Assembly: GCA_905250125.1 (NCBI GenBank)
Contig: CAJNOL010001391.1
Span: forward strand, 1-64,000
Reading direction: 5' to 3'
DNA length: 64,000 nucleotides
DNA from: Rotaria sordida
Taxonomy: Eukaryota; Rotifera; Eurotatoria; Philodinida; Philodinidae
Of the stretch, positions 22,838 to 33,548 are shown one piece after another. The stretch's first letter is position 1. Every line of letters starts with the position of its first letter. The position numbers and the translations under genes are program-made. Under the pieces are notes generated by a model that saw only the letters and a list, made by a program, of their open reading frames with translations, made no database searches and was not told where the DNA came from.

Positions 22838-23392
22838 TGAGAGAACATTTTCAACTGATCAATCACTTTTGAATTCAGACTCTGTGTATAAGGTAGACTC
22901 CAGTAAGATGCGAAAAACCTTCAAAGGATAAGTTCACTTAAGCTTTCTGTTCAGAGTTATAGGTATTTTAGCCTATGGCATGGTATATAGCAACAAATCA
23001 AATGACGGTATTTCGACTTGAGATTTTTTTTTCTACAGAGTTGTTTATTTGTTAGTAGAAGTCTCAAAAAAAACAGAAAATTCTAGCATGTTCCATGGAG
23101 TATGAATGATTTTTGGAACTTTATTATCTCGCGGAGGAAACATTCTTTTGAGCTGAAATTTTCAGAGCATTCTACTAGCAAATAGACTTGTCTATGGACA
23201 ATATCTCAGGTCGAAATACCATCATTTGATTTGTTGCTATATACTATGCCATAGACTAAAATACCTATAACTCTGGGCAGAAGGTCGAAGTGACCTTATC
23301 CTTTGAAGGTTTTTCACATCTCTCACTGGAACCTTCCTTATGCACAGAGTTCGAATTCAAAGTGATTGATCAGTTGAAAACGTTCTTTCGTT
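22838..23392. mobile_element. Foldback element, TTTTCAACTGATCAATC terminus
   Basis: Left GAGAACATTTTCAACTGATC then AATCACTTTTGAATTC; right is the inverse ending CAGTTGAAAACGTTCTTTCG. The long inner arms pair (GCCTATGGCATGGTATATAG against CTATATACTATGCCATAGAC). It is closely related to the element at 48924-49219, which shares the same inner blocks (GGTAGAYTCYAGTRAGATRY and the GCCATAGACTAAA block). Confidence 0.8.
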
Positions 23393-23923
23393 AGTAGGAC
23401 CTATGGCAATTTTATTATATTTATAATATTCACTTTTAGTGGTGTTGATCACATTTTCAACGGCATTCAACCAATTATTCTTTTCTCTTTATTTAATAGA
23501 AGATACGGAGGTGTAGTAACTCTTTTTTTTTTTGATATTCTCTTTTCGCTAATCTTCGAACATAAATAGAGTCAAAAAATAAGCTATTTCTTACGGTGAT
23601 AGACTACTACTAGAAATGCGTCACCAAACAATTGTTATAGGAAAAAGCAATTTTTTTATGACGCTAGATTTTTTCAGGAACCTTAATCATACTTTCAATC
23701 AAAACTTGAATAAAAGAATTGCTTCTATAATTACTTTATTCTATGAAATTTGTCGATTATAATTCCAATGAATTCCATCGAATAAGTTTTAATACCTTAT
23801 AGATATTTATTTCAATTTATAATTAGTATTAATTGACAAATACAATAAAGAAGAAACAGAAGAAAGAAAAAATATATAAATACAAAAATGATAATTTTCT
23901 GTTTTGTTTTATTAATTACTTAT

Positions 23924-24723
23924 TCATACTTCTTCAAATAGATGTACAAATTCTTCAAAACTAATTTTTCCATCATGATCAATATCTATTTGAGCTAAAG
24001 CATCAATAATTCGTTGTTCACTTATATTTTGATTTAATTGACGTAAAACTTTACGTAATTCTTCAACTGTAATATAACCTAATATATACAAATAAATATT
24101 TGTAAAAAAAAAAAAAAAAGTTTCTTTATTTTTTCTTCTACCAGAATTATCTGTATCGAAACATTTAAATGCTTGACGCATTTCATTTTCTGTAAATTTT
24201 CGTTCATAAACACTTCCCATTACTCTAATAAATTCTTCAAATTCAACTACATAGAAAATCAAATTTGTTTTTTTAAATTTTATTATTAAAAAAAAAAAAA
24301 GAAATCTACAAAAATAAAACTTACTAGTACCATTACCTAGAAAAATATTATATTTACAATATTCTATTTGTTTTTCTTTTCTTATATGAAAAATCACATA
24401 CCATCAATATCCATTTCTTTCATGATTTTTCGAAGTAAACTATCTGTTGGTTTAAAATTTAAAGCAGTTAATACTTGTTGAAGTTCAGATGATGATATTG
24501 TTCCACTTCGATCACGATCAAAAAGATTGAATGTATCACGTAATTCTAATTTATGTTTTGTTTTTTTCAATGAATGAAGAAAAATAATTAATATCAATTT
24601 TTATTTTTCTAGTACCTTTTATTTGATGATTTGATAATTTTCCTTGTGTTCTCTAAAAGAAAATGAATTTTTTAGTTTTTCTTTTTGTTGAATTAAAATT
24701 TTCAATTTTATACTAACAGACAT
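23924..24723 (-). CDS. Calmodulin-like four EF-hand protein
   Basis: Six exons: 24723-24718 (only ATGTCT), 24652-24616, 24545-24402, 24336-24325 (12 nt), 24246-24142, 24078-23924; 152 residues. Four complete EF-hand loops are read after splicing: DRDRSGTISSSE, DIDGNGTIEFEE, DTDNSGYITVEE, DIDHDGKISFEE, all with Asp/Asn/Ser ligands at 1, 3 and 5, Gly at 6 and Glu at 12. Length and spacing match calmodulin (149), but the sequence is divergent (KLSNHQIKELRDTFNLFD), so it is a calmodulin-like protein rather than calmodulin itself; centrin is less likely given the short N-terminus. The second loop is only intact if the 12-nt microexon (coding the NGT part) is included. It likely acts as a calcium sensor; partners are unknown. 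Confidence 0.92.
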
Positions 24724-25482
24724 TTTGATTTGACCTTGTATGTTAAATTTCTTAAGTTGTATGTGTTTGATCTTTTCTTTTTTCTCTAATGTATGCGTCT
24801 GAGATTTTTTCTTCTTCTATTTGTTGCTCTCTTCTATTTTGCGTTCTGCTTTTTTTAATAACAATAATAAAAAACTTCAGGAGAAAAAACGTAGAATTAA
24901 CAAGAATCACACTAAGCAGAAGTCGATGGAATAAATGGAAGAGAGAAAAGAAGAAAAAAAATATATGTGTAAAACGTAATTGATTCTAACACATATTTGA
25001 TAAGAATTCTTTATCTTTCTCTACCGACAAGTTGCTATGAGATTTATTAGATGATATGATATCATACGTGTTGTTGTTTAATAATTTATTATTTTTCAAT
25101 TTATCTAAAATATGCAATGAAGAAAATAAAATAACAAAGTTGATCTCTATTTAGATATCAGGAAAAAATTTCTAGGGAAAATTAATATTTACTGCGAGTA
25201 TCTGCACAATATTTTCTAAGATAAACCCGATCGATAAGATAAGGTATGTCATACCTTGACATAATAAATATAGATTGTAATGGCCAAGATTTTTAGTCAT
25301 GGGTGTGGGTTATCACGATAATCATCAGTCACAAAAAATGCTTGATAAAAATAAAAAAATATTTATTCTATTTGTTAGAATTGATGAGAATTTGTGCTAG
25401 AGAAAAAACACAAAGATATTAAATATTAACTAACGAAGTAATCATCCGAATTGACACTGACTGTTTAAGCTGATATTGACCT

Positions 25483-25548
25483 TTAGCCCCGTCGGATTAG
25501 TCCTGGGTCTGGATCCGAAATTTTTGGACCCGACGGGCCCTAATGATC
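25483..25548. mobile_element. Short GC-rich palindromic element
   Basis: TAGCCCCGTCGG at the left pairs with CCGACGGGCCCTA at the right, with an inner GGTCTGGATCC/TTGGACCC pair. It is strikingly GC-rich in an AT-rich setting, and similar to GC-rich words in the KMT2 intron (about 52775 and 52960). Confidence 0.4.
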
Positions 25549-25559
25549 CATAAGAACGT

Positions 25560-25995
25560 CTTGATGAGATTAGTAGAAACCTAAAATGGTGTTAATCCAG
25601 TTATGATCGTTTTATTGAATTTTTAACTTAGCTTTAGATATATACCGAAAAATTAAGAAAAAACCAATATTTCGACGGGTTGCATGACACGTAGAAAATT
25701 CTTAAAGTTTCAGTTGAAAAGAATGTTCCTTCATTGAGATATTGAATTTTCTAAAAAATAGTCATTTGCCAATAACACATCACAAAAATCGAGTTTACTT
25801 GAATATTCAATATCTCGACACAAGAATATTCTTTTCGATTGAAACTGTCAAGATATTCTTATAGTTCATCAGAGCTATCTATGGACGAAATTTTACGTTG
25901 AAATTCTGTTTTATGATTTTTTGGTGTATATCTAAGATTAGGTCAAAAATTCAGTAAAACGATCATAATATGCTTATAAATTCTTTTAGATTTTT
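25560..25995. mobile_element. Foldback element
   Basis: Left TTATGATCGTTTTATTGAAT pairs with right TTCAGTAAAACGATCATAAT. Inner arms pair around CATTGAGATATTGAATTTTC and TTGAATATTCAATATCTCGA. No coding capacity. Confidence 0.65.
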
Positions 25996-26565
25996 GCTAG
26001 TCTAGCTAAAATGTCCTTCTGAGCGCAAATGATGGGTGTAAATTTGAATGGTTCTCTCGTGAAATAATAGTTGAACACTTCATTCTCAATGTTTAAATGT
26101 TGTGATCATTGTATATACTTATTTTGATTCAGAACAAATGAGATTATTTGTTTTTTTAGGAAATCTAATGCGGTTATAAAAGAAACAGAAGATGTGTGAT
26201 TGTTTCAATATTCATAAAATTCCATGATTAACTGTCAGTCACAGTAATCTCTACAAGTAAAAATGAATATATAAGATAAGTTATTATTAGATATTTCAGT
26301 TATTATTATCAGCTTATAATCGGATAATTTGATATTTATAGAAACAGACAAGATGAAAAGCTTTTGAAGTGCATTAGACATCATAATTAAAATTAGCTTT
26401 CCTTGAATTTTTGACTAATAGTCACGTTTTTCTTAATTATAAAAGTTTGTACAGAGTTTTGTTTCCGTTTTAACAACATAAATATATAATGCTTTCATGA
26501 TTTGCTCATAATATTTTAGACTTTCATTCAAATACAATTACAGAATGATTGCTTGATTGATAATT

Positions 26566-26675
26566 AGTGGTGTAACCAGAATTTTGATAGTGAGAGGCTT
26601 GAAGTTCAACTAGCGTGAGCTCGATCAGAAGACGCTTGAGAACTTTCCTCGTCAGTTCCTCTTGGTTACACCACT
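26566..26675. mobile_element. 110-bp MITE, AGTGGTGTAACCA ends
   Basis: Perfect 13-bp terminal inverted repeats AGTGGTGTAACCA (26566-26578) and TGGTTACACCACT (26663-26675) bound a 110-bp unit with no coding sequence. Flanking TAATT and ATTTA do not give a clear target duplication. Confidence 0.65.
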
Positions 26676-27059
26676 ATTTACGATATATATGTTTCACAAC
26701 ATTAACACATCTAGAAAAATACAAAGCGGAAGGGTAAAAGAGAATACTAATTTTTTTTTTATCAAATTTATTCGTCATTGAGATTGTATGTCAAGTGCAC
26801 ACTACTATGAATATGTTAATAAATATAAGGAAGTATGCTCGCACACGGATGTCTATATTTTATTCCCATCTGCTTCAATTACGATGACGAACATATTTTA
26901 TAAATCTGTGATTAGAAAAATTATGCTGCCGGTTTCAAATACTTATTATGAAGAAAGAAAACGAGGGAAATTTTATAAATAAATAATAGCTCCGTGACAT
27001 ATAATACTTATGTTATTACACTTCTCTTACCATGATACTTACTGAAGTCTGAATATTAA

Positions 27060-27452
27060 ATAGAAGTTGCCATAAGGTTTATAGAGACAAGTCTTAACGA
27101 GAATAGTTTATTGTAAAAGTATGTCTTTCACATCACTCATTTATAACGATAGATTCGATATTCTTATTTCAAGATATTAGCAAATCAAAATACCTGAAAC
27201 TTTTACAATAAATTACTCTCATTAAGATCTATCTCTATGCAAAGTTTTTAGTCTAAATTCGAAAACCAATTTTTCCAATGTTTCTAAGGGAGATCATGAC
27301 TGTCATTTAAAAAATACTGTACAAGTGTAGTATTTTCGCATCAATAACCTAAGGGCTTGAGTTCTTTTCAAGGATACACATAACTCATTAGAGTCTACAT
27401 GATACACATAGCTTCGATTCCAAAAGTAATTAATCAGTTAGGGAGCTTCTCT
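27060..27452. mobile_element. Truncated foldback-family fragment
   Basis: The core arms 27087-27125 and 27200-27238 pair (AACGAGAATAGTTTATTGTA against TACAATAAATTACTCTCATT) and match the inner foldback at 14997-15633. The right end (AATTAATCAGTTAGGGAGCT) resembles the family terminus; the left terminus is missing. Confidence 0.5.
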
Positions 27453-27792
27453 ATCTCTCTCTCTCTTAGGATTGTCTCAGTTGTTGGAGTTATTTAAGTT
27501 CCGTGAGTCAAGCTTCGCTTTGAAGAGTTTCATGAGTTCGGAACTTATTTTCATCTATCTAACGACATCTATCAAAGCTCTAAATAAAATTTATTCGCTT
27601 TTTTTTGAGATCTTAAATTAAATTATAAATATTGTCATTCTAATATTCAATGAGAATATCCATAATAAACAATAAAATAAAATTCAATGAATGGTTGCAA
27701 TGATACTAATCAAAAAGGAATTAAAATATGGCTGATTTTTAGTAATGATTTCATATTTGGTTCTATGCAATTTTTTCAGGTGAATCATAAAA

Positions 27793-30700
27793 ATGGATCA
27801 TTTTAAAAAACTCTATCATGAATATTGTAAAACTTATCATATTGAACCTAATGAATTACTTTTAGGTGAAATTCAAAAGTATAAAAATAAGCTTTCTATA
27901 CAATAAAATAAAAAAAAAGAATTATTTTTCGATTATTTTTTGAAGAGTTTCTGGTGAAGATAATAAAACAAAAAGTTTAAATTTATCATCATTCAATATT
28001 CCTGAAGCACAATGTTCTATATTAGGAAAAATACTTACACATGATTTTATATTTACAAGTATTCATCTTAATGATTGTAATTTATCAACTGATGGTAAAT
28101 TGTTAATTCTTATAATGTATATTNNNNNNNNNNNNNNNNNNNNNNNNNNNNNNNNNNNNNNNNNNNNNNNNNNNNNNNNNNNNNNNNNNNNNNNNNNNNN
28201 NNNNNNNNNNNNNNNNNNNNNNNATATCCAATATCGCCTATTCTTGTACTTAATTGAGTTTTCGAAGATATTCCCAACTGTCCAATTGCGTTTCGCTTGA
28301 TAACGATGAGTGATAAAAAAAGTCTATTTTGGTTAGGCTTTCCGGTCTATGCTTGTCGAGTTAGAAGTGTTTTACTCGATTTTCGGCTTACGAACATAAA
28401 ATCGCTAAGAGCTTGAACGTCAAATTTTAAGCCGAAATTTTGCCAATAGATAGGCCTTATAGTCACTAGAAATATCCGAAAACTTCAGACAGAGTGAATG
28501 GTCTCCTTGCTAAGATATTTACATTTTCAAGCAACGCCGGTTTGGAACGTGTTTTCAAAAAAAAAACGAGTGTTTCTATCACAATCACAGATCTCAATAC
28601 AGATACATTCGCTCTAGCTTAAACTGTAGAGTATTTCTATTGATGATAAAGCCTATCTATGAACAAAATTTCAGCTCGAAATTCGAACATTTGAATTCTC
28701 AGCGATCCTATGCTGGTAGGACAAAAATGAACTAAAACGCCCATAACTCGAAAAGTGAAGACCGGAAACCAAACTTTTTGCACTATTCATCATGACTGAT
28801 CGAATGAGAATAATTTCAAGTGGAAAGCGATTTGACAGTTGGAAATATTCCTTCGTCATTCCTCTGAACAAAGTCTGCAGAGGGAACTCAACTGTTGTTA
28901 GAGAAGCTGAGACCTTATTTCTTCGCATCAGTACTTTAAACTTGATTTTGATTCATAGTAGTGCATAATCCTCTACTAAATCTATAGAAATGATCATTCT
29001 TCATTATCATCATATCTAGAAATGAATTCTATGATAAATAAAAACAATACGAATCATTTTTATTTTTAAATGATTTTGTTTTAGTTTACGATTAGAATGG
29101 AATCAACTGGGTTCTATGAATTCTCCAGCATTTAGTATTTTTTGTGATGCACTTGCTGATAATAAAACATTAATTGATCTTGATTTACGTAATAATGATA
29201 TAAATCATGTTGGTGGTACAGAAGTAGCATCAGCTTTAAAACGAAATACAACATTACGTTCATTAGGTATATATTTGAAATAATTAATCTACGAAAAAAA
29301 AATTTTTTTTTTGTTTAATAAACATGAATAGATCTTCGTTGGAATAATGTTGGACTTATTGGTGGTCGAGCTCTATTAGTTTCATGTCAATCAAATTCAA
29401 CTTTAAATGAATTACAATTAATTGGTAATAATATTCCTGATGATATTATGCAGAGTATTAGTATGTTTGTTTTCTTTTTCCTCAATCATTCTAAGAATTT
29501 CTATTTTTCGATATTTTAGCTAATGTATTATCAAAAAATACTGAACAACGTCAAATGCATTTTGATCATTCACAAAATATGGCTATACTTTCAAGACAAT
29601 TACAAAATGTTCATGAAGAAAAAGATCATCAAATAACAACAACATTAACACGTATGTCACTTCAAGAACAAACTATGCTTAAAGCAAATAGGTAAATAAT
29701 ATATATTTTAAATCTAATCAATTTATAATGTGTTTGTTTTTTATTTCTTTTTCCTCTTATGTTATAGATCATTAGCTGAAAAATTAAAAAAATTACAAGA
29801 CGCATTAGATGATCGAAAATCAACATTTAATGCATTAACATCCAAAAATACTTTACTTGAAGCTGATATAACTGAAGCTAAACAACAATATAATGATTTA
29901 CAAAATACAATGAAAAAAATGGAAATTGATCAACAAGAATTAATATATAAAATTCGAAGAGAATTTAAACAAGAAAAAGATGTAATATAATATGATTAAA
30001 TAAATTTCAATAAAAAAATTTATTTTTATTCATTAGGAATTAATTGATATTCAAGAAAAACTTCAACGAGATTTAAATGAAAATTTAGAAATTCAACGAC
30101 GTTTAAATGAAAAAAATTATGATCTTGAACGAAAAAATGAAAAACTTCAAACAACAATACGTGAACTTGGAGAAACTGTATGTTCTTATCTTTTGTGTTT
30201 TTTTCAAAAAAAAAAAAAAAAAAAAAAAAGAAAGTATCTCCCTGTAGATAACTATAAATGATCGTGATCATCAAATAAAATTAACTGCAATAGATGATGA
30301 AAATCAACGATTAAAATTAAAACATAAAGAAGAATTAAAAGATCAGGAATTAATAACAAATCGAGATCTACAACGTTTAAAAGAAGCTCATTTATCTACA
30401 GAACAAACATTAAAAGAACAAATAACTAAACTTGAAAATATTCGAACATCACTTGAACGAGTAATATAAATCATTTCTTGTTTTTTTTTGACCATTTCAT
30501 TAAATCATTTTATTTTTTTTTTAAGGAAATAAATTCACTTAAATCTACTATATCAACACAAAAATTAAATCATGATGAAATATTTCAAGAAGAAAAATTT
30601 CGAATTAAAAATGAAGAAGAAAAAAAACAACAAGAACTTGAAGATCGTATACGAACATTAACTAGTTCAAAAGACGAACTTGAAGTAATAATCATTCTTT

Positions 30701-32866
30701 ATTTATAATATAGTGAACATTCAAGAGACCTTTTCAAAGTGTCCACTTTCGATATTTTTATTTTGAAATAGTTGTTATAGTCACTCTATTCGAGATGCGC
30801 ATATGACGGCGCTGCTGCCACCGATCCGGTAGCAGCACTTTTTTTAGAACAGCCGTGCGGCGGCTGATGTTTCGAATATATTATCGTGGCAGCGGTGCAG
30901 TAGCCTTGTCTCTTCTAGAACCGCGACAAAGTTCCAGCCACGATGGATATCTATAGGGTGTCCGGAAAGTCACTAGAGTTAGAAAAAATTGAATATCTCC
31001 GCTACGGCTCGAGCAAACGGGCTGATCTTTTTACCAATAATAGAGACATGTTCATATTTCAAATCCATACGGACAAGGTTAGCGAGAGCCTTTGTTAAAT
31101 ACCATCAATGACTTTAACAAAAAAAACATTTTACTTTTTTACAGATAGGAAAAAAACAACATACAGAGTGGCGCAAAAGTCACTTTGCCGAGAAAAAATT
31201 GAATATCTTCACTACGGCTGAAGCAAACGAGCTGATTCTTTTATCAATGATAGAGGCATGTTCAAGCTTTATATTCATAAAGACATGCCTAGAGAGACTC
31301 TTTGTTAAGTCTATTGTTTTTTCCTATCTGTAAAAAAGTAAAAAGTTTTTTTGTTAAGGTCATTGATGGTATTTAACAAAGGCTCTCGCTAACCTTGTCC
31401 GTATGGATTTGAAGTATGAACATGTCTCTGTTATTGGTAAAAAGATCAGCCTGTTTGCTCGAGACGTAGCGGAAATATTCAATTTTTTCTAACTCTAATG
31501 ACTTTCCGGACACCCTATATGCATTATAATCGATTTTTACTTACAAAAGAAAAATCGATTAAAATCTGATTTGTTTCCGACTTATTCTACATTGACGATT
31601 TCAACCTAATATATATTACCTATTCATTGATTTTAATCTATTATTATTTTTCAATCAATTGTAATTTATTCTGGCAGTTTTGGTATGGTCAGTAACATGA
31701 CCGTATCATAATGAGATAATGAATCATATACAGTCGTATTCGATAAAAATACGATATTGCATATTGTACCGTAGTTAGAGCCCATCGGGTAGAACTCGGA
31801 CCCAGCTCTGAAGAAAACTTTGATGCATACAATGTATTTTGAATTTTTGTAAAATTTTGTTCGTTTTATGAAGAAAAAGAAATTGAATGTATTTAGAGGG
31901 CTCTAGCCGTAGTACTGTCTGCAGAATTAAGAGAAAATATGGTCCGTTTACGTGTCGTGCTGAGTTGTAAGCGGTCGTATTCACATATTCTTCTCATTTA
32001 AGAGGAAGGGACTTTCTCTTTCTCCTCGTCTTAAACACGAATTTTTATTTTATGTTTTTTTAAATTATTTTATGTTTTTTTAAATTATTTTATGTTTTTT
32101 TAAATTATTTTATGTTTTTTTAAATTATTTTTTGTTTCGTCTGTTGTTCGGATCGACCTAATGTAACTTGACTTACGACTGTTTAGAAGATAGTTTGGAA
32201 TAGAGAGGTACCCACATGCAAGAGGTTAATTTCCAGACAAAATAATTCGAGAAAAACTGGCTAGTGTCCACGTAAGAAGAGTTTATTGTATAATCAATAT
32301 ATTATGTTTTTCATAGTCTCGTTATAATCAACAATTAATTGCTTATCGAGAACTTCAACAAAAATTAAATTTTCAATCAGTTGAAATTGAATCATTTAAA
32401 CGACAAATTGAATCAATACAAATGGTAAAATTTATTTAATCTTTTTTAATGTTCGAACAAAATTTTTCTTATTTTTCAGACAATTCAGGATAAAGAAACA
32501 GAAATTCTTGACATTCGTGAAAACACTAAAATAGATTATGAAAAAAAATTACGTTCAATTAAAAAAGATATTGATATGAATGATGAATTGAAAAATCGTA
32601 TTAAAGAATTAGAACACGAATTAAAAGGTAATATTAATAAAAAAAACAAAAAGAACTTTTTTTTTAAAAAGATTTTCTTAATAATAGATCAAAGTTTTAC
32701 TGATCGAACTACAATTCGTGACCTTGAAAATCGTCTAGCTAATTTACAAACAATAATAAAACATCGTGATCAAGAAATTAATCGTTTAAAACTTGATGAA
32801 GAACAAAGATTAAACTTTCTACGTTCTGCTGTTATTGATTATATTGATACAGGAACAAATAAATAA
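27793..32866 (+). CDS. LRRC45: LRRC45 (leucine-rich repeat/coiled-coil centrosomal linker protein), one exon lost in gap
   Basis: Exons: 27793-27878, 27946-28094, [gap], 29085-29266, 29332-29460, 29520-29691, 29768-29981, 30037-30177, 30248-30460, 30526-30684, 32317-32424, 32480-32627, 32688-32866. Residues before about 180 are leucine-rich repeats with strong LRRC45 matches (LRLEWNQLGS, LDLRNNDINHVGG, LRSLDLRWNNVGLIGGRAL, GNNIPDD). The rest is a long coiled coil ending RLNFLRSAVIDYI, as in the human protein (670 aa). Exon 2 ends in phase 1 and the next visible exon needs two preceding bases, so an exon of length 1 mod 3 is missing; the N run (28124-28223) is the obvious place. Family knowledge: LRRC45 helps link centrioles and initiates ciliogenesis. 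A 1.6-kb intron (30685-32316) holds a foldback and tandem repeats. An acceptor-like TTTTTTCAG lies 12 nt upstream of the ATG. Confidence 0.94.
28124..28223. other. Assembly gap (100 N)
   Basis: A run of exactly 100 N, the usual placeholder for a gap of unknown size. It lies inside LRRC45, where one leucine-rich-repeat exon is missing, and about 40 bp left of a foldback element that may have broken the assembly. Confidence 0.99.
28263..28856. mobile_element. Foldback element in LRRC45 intron, beside gap
   Basis: Left CGAAGATATTCCCAACTGTC pairs with right GACAGTTGGAAATATTCCTT. Inner arms pair around AGGCTTTCCGGTCTATGC and GTGAAGACCGGAAACC. It shares the ACGAAGGAANNTTTCCAACT type terminus with the family at 14829 and 48924. 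Confidence 0.7.
30795..30950. other. GC-rich patch in LRRC45 intron
   Basis: A compositional island containing GACGGCGCTGCTGCCACCGA, GCCGTGCGGCGGCTG and CGTGGCAGCGGTGC within very AT-rich intron sequence. Partly self-complementary (CGTGGCAGCGG against CCAGCCACG). No coding frame. It directly abuts the foldback at 30954. Confidence 0.5.
30954..31517. mobile_element. TA-flanked foldback with a third internal arm copy
   Basis: Ends TAGGGTGTCCGGAAAGTCAC and, inverted, GTGACTTTCCGGACACCCTA type sequence, with flanking TA at 30952-30953 and 31518-31519. The arms of about 200 bp pair well (for example GGCTCTCGCTAACCTTGTCC). Between them (about 31160-31310) lies a diverged direct copy of the left arm (GCAAAAGTCACTTTG...GAATATCTTC...GCTGA). 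No transposase. Terminus and target site fit Tc1/mariner MITEs. Confidence 0.8.
32047..32136. repeat. 20-bp tandem repeat
   Basis: Unit TTTTATGTTTTTTTAAATTA repeated about 4.5 times with almost no divergence, in the large LRRC45 intron. The near-identity suggests recent expansion. Confidence 0.9.
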
Positions 32867-33548
32867 TGTAGTTTTTTTTGTTAAAGTTTTATTTTAACAT
32901 AAATTTTGTATAATGTATACGGATAGATAATTTTTTTTTGTTTAAATAAATGAAACATTTACAAAAAGAATATTCAGGGAATAGAATTTAGAAATATTTT
33001 CTATTATGAAGATCGAGATAGAAGGAAATATTGATTTTTTAATCATCGAAACTTTGATAGGAGTTATACTTGTATTGAAAATTAACTTGAATATATATTC
33101 TCCTATTGCTGTATAAATTATCTATATCTATAAATAATAATAAAATATCTTTAACTATTTGACATATTGTTGTCTATATAATTAATATCTCATTGAATAT
33201 ATTGTTAATCGAAGAATGATTTTGTTAATGGTAGAAAGACGATATAGTTCTTTTCTTTTCCGGTTGTCAATGTAATCATAAGACCGCCTACTGAGTGAGA
33301 AGTGCTGAGCAACGAACTTCTTTTTTTTCTTTTGTCTTATTTTATTCGTTTAACATATGAAAATAAAGAACATACAATATTATTAAATATGTCAATGTCA
33401 AAATCGTATTTATAGTTACAATAAATCTCTATTGCCATTCTTAAGCAAAAAACTTAACTCCATCACAGCTAATATCACGTATATTTCAAAACTCGAAACA
33501 ACAACAATATTTAAGTTATATTTTTCTTCTGAATGAATAAAATCAAAT
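32867..33548. other. Intergenic between LRRC45 and Pro/Thr-rich gene
   Basis: AT-rich, with the LRRC45 3' region (AATAAA-like TAAATAAATG near 32942) and the promoter side of the next gene. I see no gene or repeat. Confidence 0.5.

Larger units (their letters stand above)
21360..23923. other. Intergenic: MITE, hairpin, TTCGCTGAA repeats, foldback
   Basis: Contains a hAT-like MITE (21684-21856), a telomere-like hairpin (22451-22522), a TTCGCTGAA-rich patch (22628-22797) and a foldback (22838-23392). I see no gene. Confidence 0.65.
24724..27792. other. Intergenic: foldbacks and small MITEs
   Basis: Contains a half telomere-like tract (GGGTGTGGGTTATCACG, about 25300-25316), a small GC-rich foldback (25483-25548), a larger foldback (25560-25995), a 110-bp MITE (26566-26675) and a foldback-family fragment (27060-27452). 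A 64-codon frame at 26788 has no support as a gene. Confidence 0.6.

Noticed and set aside
24394..24597. 67-codon frame beginning MILIIFLHSLKKTKHK as a gene start
   Set aside because: The first residues are intron; splicing to upstream exons 24616-24652 and 24718-24723 gives the correct calmodulin-like N-terminus.
28100..28300. Open frame spanning the N run
   Set aside because: Translated through unknown bases; not evidence of coding.
32047..32136. CRISPR-like array
   Set aside because: It is a contiguous 20-bp tandem repeat without spacers in an animal intron.
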